DNA from: Loktanella sp. Alg231-35
Lineage (GTDB): Bacteria; Pseudomonadota; Alphaproteobacteria; Rhodobacterales; Rhodobacteraceae
Assembly (NCBI RefSeq): GCF_900143545.1
Contig: NZ_FREV01000006.1
Location: 1-64,000 of the forward strand
DNA length: 64,000 nucleotides
Direction: 5' to 3'
Every line of letters begins with the position of its first letter. The first letter of the stretch is position 1. A model generated the notes under the pieces. It was not told where the DNA came from, did not search any database, and was given only the letters and a program-made list of their open reading frames with translations. Both the position numbers and the translations under genes were made by a program. Shown piece by piece: positions 32,946 through 42,987 of the stretch.

Positions 32946-33310
32946 GCTCCGATCAGATCACGGACAAAATCGCGGACCTCTGAGTTGGAAAAGGGCTTGG
33001 TCATGAAATGATTGGCGCCAAGCCGCAGGGCCAATTCGCGATCCTTTTCCTGACCACGTGCAGTCAGCATCATGACAGGCAGGTCCTTGGTGGTATCATT
33101 GCCCCGCAGATCACGCAGAATGTCAAAACCGCTGCGTCCGGGCAGCATGACATCAAGGATGATCATGTCCGGCGGAAAGCCCAGCACTTTATCCATGGCG
33201 GTGGTGCCGTCTTCATGCGTGTGAACAGTCCAGCCATCCCGTGACAGGATAAAGCTGATCGCCTCGATGATATTCGGCTCATCTTCGATCAGAAGGACCC
33301 TTTTGCCCAT
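32942..33310 (-). CDS. Single-domain response regulator
   Basis: A 122-residue receiver without an output domain. Acid pair Glu9-Asp10, phosphoacceptor Asp53 in MIILDVMLPGRSGF, the Thr in VMMLTARGQEKD, and Lys in HFMTKPFSNSEVRDF are all present. Co-translated with the small membrane protein and the symporter-kinase, it is the likely phosphate acceptor, passing the signal by protein contact or a phosphorelay. Confidence 0.9.
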   Translation of the reverse strand: MGKRVLLIEDEPNIIEAISFILSRDGWTVHTHEDGTTAMDKVLGFPPDMIILDVMLPGRSGFDILRDLRGNDTTKDLPVMMLTARGQEKDRELALRLGANHFMTKPFSNSEVRDFVRDLIGA

Positions 33311-33390
33311 CTCATCGCCTCCCCTTCCGTCGCATCACGCTTTTGCGTAGCGCCCCCTGCTGTCGGACTATGGGGCAATCGTGAGGCAAG

Positions 33391-34695
33391 TCAAAGTGCT
33401 GTTTGCACCGAGACCCCGGAAACTGCGGGTTCGCGGCGGCTGGCGCAGTCGCTGCGTGGGCAAATCCGGCAGGCAACGCCCACTGGCTGCGGTGCGCCTA
33501 GGTTGGTTTCGGGGTCCGGTACAACTAGCATGATGCTTTGCACCGCAGGTGGCACATCAAAATGCGTGGCGTCGCGGACTGTTGCGACGGCATAGCATAA
33601 GGCGTGCGAGGCATTGACGCCGGGCAATGCCACCTCAAGCCTGATCGGCTGACCTGGACGATTGAGTGCGAGAAAGAGCGGCCACAACGGACAGGCTCCG
33701 CCCGCGCGTGGCATGGAGAACCCCGGCACCGGTTTGACAAAGGTCAACACACCCGCGGCATCACAGACCGCAAGCGCCATCGGCGGGTGCCCGGCCTCAG
33801 GCGGCAGGCATGCCAAGCGCCGCAGCACACGAGGCAAGGGTTGAAAAAAGTGCTGCGCGATGGCCGCTGGATCATAGGCGTGTGCGCGGCAGGCCTTTTC
33901 GAACTTGGCCAAAGGAAGTGCTACCGCGTCTTCTGCATACACCTCTGCATGGGCTTTCAACAGCGCGGCTGATGCTCCGGTCAGGCCGGATGCCTTCACA
34001 AATGCCCCGGTATCAGCGCCGCCCTTTTCCAGCGCGGGTAAATGAAATCCGGATTGGGCAAGCCAGCTTTCCATCTGCTCAAAGGCAGACATTGCCGTAT
34101 CGCTCTGGGCCTCGGGCGCTTGCAGATAACTGATCAGCGCCTCGCTGCTTTCCGCAAGCCGCAGACTGTCGTCGTGGATGTTGTGGTGAAACCGACGCTG
34201 CCAATCGTCATCCAGGTGTTCTGGGCCCACAAGAATGGACGATGACGAGCGGATCGCGCTGACGGTCGAAATCACCTCATGCAATGCCGCTGCCAATGCA
34301 GGATCATGGGTCATCCGGTCGCTAAGGGCCTGCACTTGCGTCTGAAGAGCAGTGATGCGGCGCGACTGGGTGGCAATAAGCGCGCTCCAGCCGGGATATC
34401 GGGCCGCACATTCCTCGGCCTTTTCAACTTCAACGTCTGGCCCCAGCAAGGCGGCGGCGTGGCGCATTTCGTCCAGAAGCGCTGCATCGACCCCATCAAT
34501 CAGCAGGGACGCATCAACATCCAAGGCGCGGGCGATGTCCGCCAATATCTTGCCACCGATTCTGCGGCGATTGTGCTCGATCAGGTTCAAATATGAGGGT
34601 GATATCCCCACTATTTCCGCCACCACGGCCTGCTTCAACCCTCGGTCGAGGCGCTTTTCGCGGATGCGTGACCCTGCAAGTTGCTGTGCTGGCAT
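33391..34695 (-). CDS. ScfR-type XRE regulator of short-chain acyl-CoA metabolism
   Basis: A 434-residue protein. The start at MPAQQLAGSRIREKRLDRG has GGGGGAA eight bases upstream. The N-terminal HTH (GLKQAVVAEIVGISPSYLNL, then IEHNRRRIGGKIL) is XRE-type. The C-terminus contains RRLACLPPEAGHPPMALAVCD and a cysteine set VACRICPRSDCASRREPA matching the DUF2083 domain of short-chain fatty acyl-CoA regulators (RamB/ScfR). The cysteines may hold a metal. It is divergent from the Liv operon; an AAAGT-taac-ACTTT inverted pair (34753-34766) in the shared region could be its operator. Confidence 0.8.
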   Translation of the reverse strand: MPAQQLAGSRIREKRLDRGLKQAVVAEIVGISPSYLNLIEHNRRRIGGKILADIARALDVDASLLIDGVDAALLDEMRHAAALLGPDVEVEKAEECAARYPGWSALIATQSRRITALQTQVQALSDRMTHDPALAAALHEVISTVSAIRSSSSILVGPEHLDDDWQRRFHHNIHDDSLRLAESSEALISYLQAPEAQSDTAMSAFEQMESWLAQSGFHLPALEKGGADTGAFVKASGLTGASAALLKAHAEVYAEDAVALPLAKFEKACRAHAYDPAAIAQHFFQPLPRVLRRLACLPPEAGHPPMALAVCDAAGVLTFVKPVPGFSMPRAGGACPLWPLFLALNRPGQPIRLEVALPGVNASHALCYAVATVRDATHFDVPPAVQSIMLVVPDPETNLGAPQPVGVACRICPRSDCASRREPAVSGVSVQTAL

Positions 34696-34752
34696 GGTGA
34701 ATTCCCCCAACAGTTTCAGTGGCTTTCTGCACCTGCAAGAAAACCGATTTAC

Positions 34753-34766
34753 AAAGTTAACACTTT
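34753..34766. promoter_or_regulatory. Candidate operator between regulator and Liv operon
   Basis: AAAGT and ACTTT arms with a four-base spacer sit in AT-rich DNA containing two TTTACAAA/T words (34748 and 34780 area). The position between divergent genes fits autoregulation by the XRE-type protein, but the site is short. Confidence 0.35.
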
Positions 34767-34901
34767 ATCTGTGCATGAATTTACAAATAAGTCTAGTCGT
34801 CTCAATGGTTTGTTGCTGGTTAAGGGGTGCGTAACAGAGACTGATCCCATGTTGATTGGGCGAGGAGGCCCAGCCGACAGAAATCTTTAGGGAGGATATT
34901 A

Positions 34902-36248
34902 ATGTCCAATTCGAAATTTTCACGTCGTGGCGTACTTAAGACCGGTATGGTTGCAAGTGCTGGCCTCGCTTTGCCGCAGTATTTGCGTGCTGACAGCCAT
35001 GCTGGATTTACCAATGCACCGGGCGACAGCGAAGTCATTCTGGGTTTCAACGTCCCGCAAACCGGTCCTTACGCGGACGAGGGTGCAGACGAGTTGCGCG
35101 CTTATGAGTTGGCGGTTGAGCACCTGAACGGTGGCGGCGATGGCGGCATGCTGGGCACGTTCTCATCGAAGGCGCTGGACGGTACCGGTATTCTGGGCCG
35201 TGAAGTTAAGTATGTCACCGGTGATACGCAGACGAAGTCCGACGCCGCACGTGCTTCTGCCCGTTCGATGATCGAAAAAGACGGCGCAGTCATGATCACA
35301 GGTGGTTCGTCCTCCGGTGTTGCTGTGGCTGTACAGGCGTTGTGCCAAGAGGCTGGCGTGATCTTTATGGCGGGTCTGACCCACTCCAACGACACAACAG
35401 GTAAAGACAAGCGGGCCAATGGTTTCCGCCACTTCTTTAACTCTTACATGTCTGGTGCGGCGCTGGCCCCTGTGCTTGCTGCCAACTACGGAACCAACCG
35501 TAAGGCTTATCACCTGACAGCTGACTACAACTGGGGTTACACCACAGAAGAAGCCGTGAAGTCTTCGACAGAAGCCATGGGTTGGGAAACTGTGAACGCT
35601 GTGAAAACACCGCTGACACAGACAGACTTCTCTTCCTATATTGCGCCTGTTCTGAACTCTGGTGCCGACGTTCTGGTTCTGAACCACTACGGCGGGAACA
35701 TGGTGAACTCGCTGACCAACGCGGTTCAGTTTGGTTTGCGCGAAGCACAAGCCAACGGCCAGAACTTCGAAATCGTTGTTCCGCTCTACTCTCGCCTGAT
35801 GGCGAAAGGTGCGGGTGCCAACGTGAAGGGCATCTTTGGTTCAACAAACTGGCACTGGTCGTTGCAGGATGCAGGTTCACAAGCCTTCGTTCGTTCGTTC
35901 GGCACTAAATACGGCTTCCCGCCGTCACAGGCTGCGCACACAACTTATGTGCAAACCCTGCTTTATGCGGATGCGGTCACACGCGCCGGTTCGTTCAACC
36001 CATGTGCGGTTGTCGAAGCTCTGGAAGACTTTGAGTTCGACGGTCTGGGCAACGGCCCAACGCTGTACCGCGGCGCTGATCACCAGTGCTTCAAGGACGT
36101 GCTGGTTGTGAAGGGTAAAGAAAACCCAGAAAACGAGTTTGACCTTCTCGAAATCGTTGAAGTCACACCAGTTGATCAGGTTACATATGCACCTGATCAC
36201 CCACAGTTCGCTGGTGGTGCATTGGGTACATGTAACCCAGGCGCTTAA
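34902..36248 (+). CDS. Branched-chain amino acid/amide-type ABC substrate-binding protein
   Basis: A 448-residue periplasmic protein of the LivJ/LivK class. The N-terminus is Tat-like: SKFSRRGVLKTGMVASAGLA, with an R-R and a cleavage site near RADSHA. The mature part begins EVILGFNVPQTGPYADEGAD and continues with AAVMITGGSSSGVAVAVQAL-like type 1 binding-protein strands. GGGAGG precedes the ATG. Highly regular codon use suggests strong expression. Genes for two permeases and two ATPases follow, so the transporter is complete; the ligand may be an amino acid, urea or amide. Confidence 0.88.
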   Translation: MSNSKFSRRGVLKTGMVASAGLALPQYLRADSHAGFTNAPGDSEVILGFNVPQTGPYADEGADELRAYELAVEHLNGGGDGGMLGTFSSKALDGTGILGREVKYVTGDTQTKSDAARASARSMIEKDGAVMITGGSSSGVAVAVQALCQEAGVIFMAGLTHSNDTTGKDKRANGFRHFFNSYMSGAALAPVLAANYGTNRKAYHLTADYNWGYTTEEAVKSSTEAMGWETVNAVKTPLTQTDFSSYIAPVLNSGADVLVLNHYGGNMVNSLTNAVQFGLREAQANGQNFEIVVPLYSRLMAKGAGANVKGIFGSTNWHWSLQDAGSQAFVRSFGTKYGFPPSQAAHTTYVQTLLYADAVTRAGSFNPCAVVEALEDFEFDGLGNGPTLYRGADHQCFKDVLVVKGKENPENEFDLLEIVEVTPVDQVTYAPDHPQFAGGALGTCNPGA

Positions 36249-36259
36249 GCCAACATTTC

Positions 36260-36286
36260 GTCAGGCCACCCCTTTGGCGGCCTGAC
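36260..36286 (+). terminator. Stem-loop between binding protein and permease genes
   Basis: GTCAGGCC (36260-36267) and GGCCTGAC (36279-36286) form a stable stem with an 11-base loop and weak T-run. Such hairpins after ABC binding-protein genes let the binding protein be made in excess over the permease by mRNA protection or partial termination. Confidence 0.6.
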
Positions 36287-36376
36287 ATCCCCCTATTTTC
36301 TCAATCGCGCCGGTTACTTGGCTGCGATTTGATGCAGAGCACCCTGCTCTCTCCCAAACCGATCAGAGGTCACCTC

Positions 36377-37408
36377 ATGGACCAGTTCATTCTTCAAATT
36401 CTCAACGGGCTTGATAAGGGCTCGGCCTATGCGTTGATTGCGCTGGGACTGACACTCATCTTCGGCACGCTCGGCGTTGTTAACTTTGCGCATGGTGCGC
36501 TTTTCATGCTGGGCGCCTTCGTCGCTGTGACGATGAGCAAGCTGCTCACCCTTAGCCACAAGGTTGTGGATGAAACCCGCACTGATTTTCTGGGCAATCC
36601 GCTACAGGTGGATGTGCCCTATATCTATGACTGGTTCGGCCAAGCCACAGGCGATGTGATCATCGACTGGGCGGTGCCCATTGCGATCATCGCAGCCATC
36701 CCAGTGATGATCGCCATCGGCTTCATCATGGAGCGTGGTCTGATCAAGCACTTCTACAAGCGCCCACATGCCGATCAGATCCTTGTGACTTTTGGTCTGG
36801 CCATCGTGATCCAGGAAATCGTCAAATATTTCTACGGTGCCAACCCTATTCCAACACCTGCCCCGTCGGCCTTTGTCGGCAGCTTCGATTTTGGCGTAGC
36901 ACTGGGATTTGATCCCAATGCGATCATCTACCCCTATTGGCGTCTGGTGTATTTCTTCTTCTCGATCGGGATCATCGCTGCTGTGTTTGCCTTCCTCCAA
37001 TTCACCACCTTCGGGATGGTCGTGAGGGCCGGTATGGCCGACCGCGAAACCGTGGGCCTGTTGGGCATCGATATCGACAAACGGTTCACGATTATGTTCG
37101 GGATTGCCGCGGCCGTCGCAGGTTTGGCAGGGGTGATGTATGCGCCCATAAACTCGCCCAACTATCACATGGGAATGGATTTCCTTGTGCTGAGCTTTGT
37201 TGTGGTTGTTGTGGGCGGCATGGGATCGCTGCCCGGCGCCGTCGCCGCAGGTTTCCTGCTGGGTATTCTGGAAAGTTTCGCCTCCATGTCAGCGGTGATC
37301 GACATCCTGCCAGGCATCAACCAAATCATCATCTACCTTGTTGCAATCATCATTCTGTTGACGCGTCCACGTGGCCTGATGGGCCGCAAAGGCGTGATGG
37401 AGGAATAA
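36377..37408 (+). CDS. livH: Liv-type ABC permease, LivH subunit
   Basis: A 343-residue permease. [20 protein letters not shown] is taken as the start (AGAGGT upstream); the longer reading from 36329 is less likely. It has about eight helices and the motif [20 protein letters not shown], the cytosolic coupling loop that contacts the ATPases, then [20 protein letters not shown], typical of LivH. An insertion (residues 60-90) holds a hydrophilic loop. Adjacent livM starts four bases after its stop. Confidence 0.88.
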   Translation: MDQFILQILNGLDKGSAYALIALGLTLIFGTLGVVNFAHGALFMLGAFVAVTMSKLLTLSHKVVDETRTDFLGNPLQVDVPYIYDWFGQATGDVIIDWAVPIAIIAAIPVMIAIGFIMERGLIKHFYKRPHADQILVTFGLAIVIQEIVKYFYGANPIPTPAPSAFVGSFDFGVALGFDPNAIIYPYWRLVYFFFSIGIIAAVFAFLQFTTFGMVVRAGMADRETVGLLGIDIDKRFTIMFGIAAAVAGLAGVMYAPINSPNYHMGMDFLVLSFVVVVVGGMGSLPGAVAAGFLLGILESFASMSAVIDILPGINQIIIYLVAIIILLTRPRGLMGRKGVMEE

Positions 37409-37412
37409 GCCA

Positions 37413-38612
37413 ATGCTCGGATTAGAGAAAAAAGACTTCCGGCTATTGCTGATCGTGATCGGTCTGACGATGCTGGCCCCCTTCATCCTTAACCCCTTCC
37501 CTGAAGGGTCAGAGATGGCGCAGTTCAACGCAGGCTACCCTGATCTGATGCAGCGCTTTGTGATCTTTGGTATCTTCGCCATTGGGTTCAACATTCTGTT
37601 TGGTCTGACCGGCTATCTTTCGTTTGGTCACGCGGCATTTCTGGGTGCAGGTTCCTATGCTGCGGTCTGGATGTTCAAGTTGCTTAGCATGAACGTGCTG
37701 CCAGCCATCGCGCTTAGCGTGCTGATCGCAGGCCTGTTTTCGTTGATCATCGGTTATGTGTCGCTGCGCCGCTCAGGCATCTACTTTTCGATCCTGACAC
37801 TGGCCTTTGCCCAGATGTCTTTCGCCCTGGCCTATTCGGTGCTGACACCGATTACCGGCGGTGAGACGGGTTTGCAGCTTGCGCTTGATGATCCACGTAT
37901 CTTTGGCGCATCGCAGACGGCAACAGGCAACATTCCGGTGCCAGCCTTGTTCGGATTAGAGATGCGGGCAAGCTATGAGTTTTCGATTGGGAACTGGCTG
38001 TTCACCTTCAACGCAGGCTATTACCTTGCTGCGATCTTTCTTATCGGGTCATTCTATCTGGCGATCCGCATCTTCCGCTCACCTTTCGGGATGATGCTGC
38101 GGGCGATCAAATCCAACCAGACAAGGATGAGCTATACCGGCCTGAATGCGCGACCCTACACGCTGGCGGCCTTTGTGATCTCTGGCATGTATGCAGGTCT
38201 GGCCGGTGGTCTTATGGCCTCCATGGACCCACTGGCGGGTGCCGAACGGATGCAATGGACGGCATCGGGCGAGGTTGTCCTGATGACCATCCTTGGTGGT
38301 GCGGGAACGCTAATTGGTCCCGTTCTGGGCGCAGGCATGATCAAGTATTTCGAGAACATCTTCTCAAAAATCAATGACACGATCTTGCATGGCTGGTTTG
38401 CCTTTCTGCCTGACGGCCTTGAGAATTTCGTTGTTGCGATCATTCACCCGTTCATCGGCAAGGGCTGGCACCTGACGCTGGGCCTGGTGTTCATGCTTGT
38501 CGTGATCTTCCTGCCGGGCGGTCTGGTGCAGGGCGGGCAGAAAATTGCTGCCATGTTCCAGCGCAAGAAACCGGAAGACGCGAAATCCAAAGCCACTGAA
38601 CCGGCTGAATAA
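37413..38612 (+). CDS. livM: Liv-type ABC permease, LivM subunit
   Basis: A 399-residue permease. [20 protein letters not shown] is the LivM signature, followed by [20 protein letters not shown] and the coupling loop [40 protein letters not shown] is near the C-terminus, and a short charged tail follows. It partners with LivH in the inner membrane. Confidence 0.88.
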   Translation: MLGLEKKDFRLLLIVIGLTMLAPFILNPFPEGSEMAQFNAGYPDLMQRFVIFGIFAIGFNILFGLTGYLSFGHAAFLGAGSYAAVWMFKLLSMNVLPAIALSVLIAGLFSLIIGYVSLRRSGIYFSILTLAFAQMSFALAYSVLTPITGGETGLQLALDDPRIFGASQTATGNIPVPALFGLEMRASYEFSIGNWLFTFNAGYYLAAIFLIGSFYLAIRIFRSPFGMMLRAIKSNQTRMSYTGLNARPYTLAAFVISGMYAGLAGGLMASMDPLAGAERMQWTASGEVVLMTILGGAGTLIGPVLGAGMIKYFENIFSKINDTILHGWFAFLPDGLENFVVAIIHPFIGKGWHLTLGLVFMLVVIFLPGGLVQGGQKIAAMFQRKKPEDAKSKATEPAE

Positions 38613-38624
38613 GGAGTAAGACTG

Positions 38625-39383
38625 ATGGGAATTCTTGAAGTCAAAGGCATCAACAAACGGTTCGGCGGTTTGCAGGCGCTGGGTGATGTGAACCTCAGCG
38701 TGGCCGAGAACACGACGCACGCAATCATCGGCCCCAATGGCGCTGGCAAATCCACCTTGCTGAACGTGCTAGTAGGTAAGCTGATCCCGGACAGCGGATC
38801 GGTGATGTTCGACGGGCAATCGGTGCTGGGGCGCAAGCCACATGAGATCAACCAGATGGGCATCAGTCGTGTGTTTCAAACGCCTGAGATCTTCAGCGAT
38901 CTTAGCGTGTTTGAAAACGTCATGATCCCCTGCTTTGCTAAACGCGACGGTGCGTTCCGTATGCATGCCATCGAAAGCATCTTTGCTGAAAGAGGCATTC
39001 AAGAACAGGCGGATGCCATTTTAGCTGATGTGAACATGTTGGAAAAGAAGGACATGATCGCCTCAAGCCTGTCACGTGGTGACAAACGGCGTCTGGAAAT
39101 GGCCATGTGTCTGGTGCAGGACCCTAAGCTGCTGCTGCTGGATGAACCAACGGCGGGTATGGCGCGTGCGGATACTGAAAACACGATCAATCTGCTAAAG
39201 GAAATCCGCCAGAAACGCGGGATCACCATGGCTATTATCGAACACGACATGAATGTGGTGTTCTCGCTGGCCGAACGGATCACTGTGTTGGCCCAAGGCA
39301 CACCGCTGGTCGAGGACACACCGGACAACATCAAAGGCCATCCCAAGGTGCGCGAAGCCTATCTTGGCGAGGCACAGGTCTAA
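38625..39383 (+). CDS. livG: Liv-type ABC ATPase, LivG subunit
   Basis: A 252-residue ATPase with Walker A IIGPNGAGKSTLLNVL (residues 32-40), a Q-loop region, signature SLSRGDKRRLEMAM, Walker B KLLLLDEPTAGMA and the H-loop EHDMNVV. The signature motif L-S-R-G-D is a variant of the usual L-S-x-G-E. AAGGAG precedes the ATG. Confidence 0.9.
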   Translation: MGILEVKGINKRFGGLQALGDVNLSVAENTTHAIIGPNGAGKSTLLNVLVGKLIPDSGSVMFDGQSVLGRKPHEINQMGISRVFQTPEIFSDLSVFENVMIPCFAKRDGAFRMHAIESIFAERGIQEQADAILADVNMLEKKDMIASSLSRGDKRRLEMAMCLVQDPKLLLLDEPTAGMARADTENTINLLKEIRQKRGITMAIIEHDMNVVFSLAERITVLAQGTPLVEDTPDNIKGHPKVREAYLGEAQV

Positions 39384-39387
39384 CCGC

Positions 39388-39434
39388 CAATTTTTGGCAC
39401 AAAAATTGTCCACAGACTTTCGTCGAAAGTCTGT
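39388..39434 (+). repeat. Two hairpins between livG and livF
   Basis: CAATTTTT/AAAAATTG (39388-39408) and ACAGACTTTCG/CGAAAGTCTGT (39412-39434) are successive inverted repeats in the 67-base intergenic gap. They may pace translation or protect the mRNA between the two ATPase genes. Confidence 0.5.
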
Positions 39435-39450
39435 CACCCCGGAGACAAAA

Positions 39451-40200
39451 ATGAACGCACCTTTCAACAAAAACGCCAATAACGCCGCAACCCACCCCGC
39501 TTACCTCAGCGTGTGGGAGATCGAGGCATATTACGGCGAAAGCTACATCGTGCAGAATATCAGCTTCAACATCCATGAAGGTGAAATTCTAGCGCTTTTG
39601 GGCCGGAATGGTGCCGGCAAGACCTCGACCCTGCGCACGATCGCCCGTCTGGACGATCCAGAATTGCGCCACGGTGAAATCTGGCTTGATCACCAGCCAC
39701 TGCACGAGATGAAAAGCCATCAGGCTGCCACCGCAGGCATTGCATTGGTGCCAGAGGATCGACGCATTATTCCGGGGCTCACCGTGGAAGAAAACCTGCA
39801 ACTGGCCCAAATCGCCCCCCCCAAAGGCTGGTCACTGGACCGTATTTATGACCTTTTTCCACGCTTGGGTGAACGCCGCAAGCAAGAGGGCGTCACCCTG
39901 TCAGGCGGCGAGCAGCAGATGCTGTCGATTGCCCGCGCGCTGGCTCGTGACATCAAAGTGCTGCTGCTTGATGAACCTTACGAGGGCCTCGCCCCGGTTA
40001 TCGTTCAGGAAATTGCCAAGACATTGGGCATCATCCGCGATCAGGGTATCACCACGGTGATTGTGGAACAAAACGCTGTAGCCGCATTGAAACTCGCCGA
40101 CCGCGCCGTGATCCTTGATACAGGCACCGTCGTCTACGACGGGTCGGCAGCTGCGGTGCTGGAAGATGCCCAGTTGCGCGAGCAGTATCTGGCGATTTGA
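39451..40200 (+). CDS. livF: Liv-type ABC ATPase, LivF subunit
   Basis: A 249-residue ATPase. The ATG at 39451 follows GGAG; a longer in-frame reading overlaps livG and is not used. Walker A LGRNGAGKTSTLRT, signature TLSGGEQQMLSIAR, Walker B KVLLLDEPYEGLAP and H-loop VEQNAVAALKL are in place. It ends the Liv operon. The following gap 40201-40474 shows no gene. Confidence 0.9.
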   Translation: MNAPFNKNANNAATHPAYLSVWEIEAYYGESYIVQNISFNIHEGEILALLGRNGAGKTSTLRTIARLDDPELRHGEIWLDHQPLHEMKSHQAATAGIALVPEDRRIIPGLTVEENLQLAQIAPPKGWSLDRIYDLFPRLGERRKQEGVTLSGGEQQMLSIARALARDIKVLLLDEPYEGLAPVIVQEIAKTLGIIRDQGITTVIVEQNAVAALKLADRAVILDTGTVVYDGSAAAVLEDAQLREQYLAI

Positions 40201-40474
40201 TCAAGAGTGGACCGATAAGTTCAAATCTGCCGCAAGGGCGGGCATTGCGGTTCTTTGACGTCCCCATGTCGCCCTAGGACGCCGCGGACGACGCTGTTCA
40301 AGCGGTCCAGTCGGACGCCGAAACCGCCACAAATAGCGTGCCAGAGCTAGCCTGAGGCATTTTGGACTGACCCCGCTTTCCACCCTCGCGACCTTGCCCT
40401 ATAAGCATGGTGATGATTTGTGACGTCACGTCGCAAAGACGCCAAAAAAATACGAGTAATGGGCCGAGGACACT

Positions 40475-40969
40475 ATGAGCAAGAAAACTTCTCACGATAG
40501 CGATGTCAGCTTTATTCAGGCATTGGCAGAACTGTTGCGCGAAAATGACCTGACAGAGTTGCAGGTCAAGCGAGATTACGCCGAAAACGACAGCCTGAAC
40601 GTCCGGGTCAGTCGTAAGATGCAGACCATTGTCCAGCAAAGCATGCAAGCTGCACCTGTCGCCCCGGCAGCAGCAGCTGCCGCTCCGGCAGCGCCAGCCG
40701 CTCCGGCCTCTGACAATGTTGACCCGGCAAGCCACCCAGGTGCGGTGACATCCCCCATGGTAGGCACGGTCTATATGGCCGCAGAACCTGGCGCCGCCAA
40801 TTTTGTCAGTGTTGGCGCATCGGTCAAGGAAGGCGACACGTTGCTGATTATCGAAGCCATGAAAACCATGAACCATATTCCGGCCCCGCGAGCGGGCACA
40901 GTGAAGCGGATCATGGTCGAAGACGGCGGCGCCGTTGAATTTGGCGCACCACTTGTGATCATCGAATAA
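40475..40969 (+). CDS. accB: Biotin carboxyl carrier protein of acetyl-CoA carboxylase
   Basis: A 164-residue BCCP: an N-terminal helical segment, an Ala/Pro-rich linker (residues 58-82), and the biotinyl domain with [19 protein letters not shown], where Lys in E-A-M-K-T-M carries biotin. A thumb segment is present. It is followed by accC after 11 bases. The pair catalyses the biotin carboxylation step of fatty acid synthesis. Confidence 0.95.
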   Translation: MSKKTSHDSDVSFIQALAELLRENDLTELQVKRDYAENDSLNVRVSRKMQTIVQQSMQAAPVAPAAAAAAPAAPAAPASDNVDPASHPGAVTSPMVGTVYMAAEPGAANFVSVGASVKEGDTLLIIEAMKTMNHIPAPRAGTVKRIMVEDGGAVEFGAPLVIIE

Positions 40970-40980
40970 GGGCCGGCCCA

Positions 40981-42330
40981 ATGTTCGATAAAATCCTTAT
41001 TGCAAACCGGGGCGAGATTGCCCTGCGTGTCGTGCGCGCTTGCCGCGAAATGGGTGTCAAATCTGTTGCGGTACATTCCACCGCTGATGCTGATGCAATG
41101 CATGTGCGTATGGCGGATGAGGCGATCTGCATCGGCCCGCCTTCCTCAACCCAAAGCTATTTGTCTTTTCCAGCGATCATTTCGGCCTGTGAAATCACTG
41201 GCGCGCAGGCGATTCACCCCGGCTATGGCTTCCTATCTGAAAACGCCGCATTCGTGCAGGCCGTGCAGGATCACGATCTGACGTTCATTGGACCCACGGC
41301 GGAACATATCCGCGTGATGGGTGACAAGATCACTGCCAAGGACACGATGAAGGCTTTGGGCGTACCATGCGTGCCCGGCTCTGACGGCGGCGTACCGACC
41401 CTGAAAGATGCGCAGCGCATTGGCGAAGAAGTCGGCTATCCGGTGATCATCAAAGCCACCGCGGGTGGTGGCGGACGCGGTATGAAAGTGGCCCAAACCG
41501 CCGCTGACATGGAACAGGCGTTCCACTCTGCGCGGGCCGAAGGCAAAGCCGCCTTTGGCAACGACGAAGTCTATATCGAAAAATACCTGACCACCCCACG
41601 TCACATTGAAATTCAGGTCTTTGGTGACGGCAAGGGCAATGCGGTCCACTTGGGCGAACGTGACTGTTCGCTGCAACGCCGCCACCAGAAGGTGTTTGAA
41701 GAGGCCCCCGGCCCCTGCATCACCCCCGAGCTACGTGCAAGGATCGGCAAGGTTTGTGCCGATGCGGTCGCCAAGATCAACTACATCGGTGCGGGCACAA
41801 TCGAGTTTCTGTTTGAGAACGATGAATTCTATTTCATCGAGATGAACACCCGTCTGCAGGTTGAACACCCGGTTACCGAAGCCATCTTTGGTGTCGATCT
41901 TGTGCGTGAACAGCTGCGCGTTGCATCAGGGATGCCCATGTCCTTTGGCCAGGATGATCTGGACATCAACGGTCACGCGATTGAGGTGCGGATCAACGCC
42001 GAAAGGCTGCCCAACTTTGCCCCCTGCCCCGGCAGGATCACGCAATATCACGCGCCGGGTGGGCTTGGCGTGCGGATGGATTCGGCGCTTTATGACGGCT
42101 ATAGCATCCCGCCCTATTACGACAGTTTGATTGGCAAGCTGATCGTGCATGGTCGCGATCGCCCCGAAGCGCTCGCACGTCTGGGCCGCGCCTTGGGTGA
42201 ATTGATCGTTGACGGTGTCGATACCACAATACCGCTGTTCCACGCGTTGCTGGCCGAAGAGGCCGTGCAAACCGGTGAATACAACATTCACTGGTTGGAA
42301 CATTGGCTTGAAGAAAACTTGCCCTCTTAA
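40981..42330 (+). CDS. accC: Biotin carboxylase subunit of acetyl-CoA carboxylase
   Basis: A 449-residue ATP-grasp enzyme beginning [20 protein letters not shown]. The glycine-rich loop [32 protein letters not shown] and the active-site [18 protein letters not shown] are all present. The length is normal. It carboxylates biotin on AccB. The aat start lies just after its stop. Confidence 0.96.
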   Translation: MFDKILIANRGEIALRVVRACREMGVKSVAVHSTADADAMHVRMADEAICIGPPSSTQSYLSFPAIISACEITGAQAIHPGYGFLSENAAFVQAVQDHDLTFIGPTAEHIRVMGDKITAKDTMKALGVPCVPGSDGGVPTLKDAQRIGEEVGYPVIIKATAGGGGRGMKVAQTAADMEQAFHSARAEGKAAFGNDEVYIEKYLTTPRHIEIQVFGDGKGNAVHLGERDCSLQRRHQKVFEEAPGPCITPELRARIGKVCADAVAKINYIGAGTIEFLFENDEFYFIEMNTRLQVEHPVTEAIFGVDLVREQLRVASGMPMSFGQDDLDINGHAIEVRINAERLPNFAPCPGRITQYHAPGGLGVRMDSALYDGYSIPPYYDSLIGKLIVHGRDRPEALARLGRALGELIVDGVDTTIPLFHALLAEEAVQTGEYNIHWLEHWLEENLPS

Positions 42331-42336
42331 GGCCCC

Positions 42337-42987
42337 GTGAAGGACAGCGACCCCATCCTGACACCGGCCCTGCTTTTGCAGGCCTATCAGGTAGGTGTGT
42401 TTCCCATGTCCGAAGGACGCGACGACCCAGAGGTGTTTTGGGTTGATCCCAGGATGCGCGGCGTGTTCCCCCTTGATGGGTTCTATATCTCGCGCAGCCT
42501 TGCCCGGACGTTGCGGCGCGGGCAGTTCACCGTGACCAGTGACACGGCCTTTGCTGCGGTTGTGTCGGGCTGTGCCGACAGGGATGAAACTTGGATCAAC
42601 GACACGATCTTTGACCTTTATCTGCGCCTGCACCAGCAAGGGGCGGCGCATTCGGTTGAGGTTTGGGAAGGCAGTGAACTGGTCGGTGGCGTCTATGGTG
42701 TCACTATTGGTGCTGCATTCTTTGGTGAAAGCATGTTCAGCCGCAGGACGGATGCCTCAAAGGTGGCGCTTGCCTATCTGGTGGATCGGCTTGTTCTGGG
42801 TGGGTTCACGCTGTTTGATACCCAGTTCATCACCGAGCATCTGGCAAGTTTGGGCGCGGTCGAGATTCCACGCGACACCTATCGGGATCTACTCGCTGAT
42901 GCGATCAACACACATGCCTCATTCACAGAGACGGGACCCATCCCGCCTGCTCAGGATGTGATACAGCGCAACGCCCAGACGTCGTAA
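42337..42987 (+). CDS. aat: Leucyl/phenylalanyl-tRNA-protein transferase
   Basis: A 216-residue enzyme starting with GTG and a close AAGG. It carries the family motifs AYQVGVFPMSE, VFWVDPRMRGVFPLD, GCADRDETWIN and VWEGSELVGGVYGVTIGAAF followed by FFGESMFSRRTDASKVAL. It adds Leu or Phe to proteins with basic N-termini for ClpAP degradation. Its stop lies inside the convergent DUF2155 gene (37-base overlap). accBC-aat order is common in alphaproteobacteria. Confidence 0.94.
   Translation: MKDSDPILTPALLLQAYQVGVFPMSEGRDDPEVFWVDPRMRGVFPLDGFYISRSLARTLRRGQFTVTSDTAFAAVVSGCADRDETWINDTIFDLYLRLHQQGAAHSVEVWEGSELVGGVYGVTIGAAFFGESMFSRRTDASKVALAYLVDRLVLGGFTLFDTQFITEHLASLGAVEIPRDTYRDLLADAINTHASFTETGPIPPAQDVIQRNAQTS

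Noticed and set aside
39253-39450. N-terminal extension of livF into livG
   Set aside because: The extension translates livG sequence out of frame, and a good ribosome site precedes ATG 39451.
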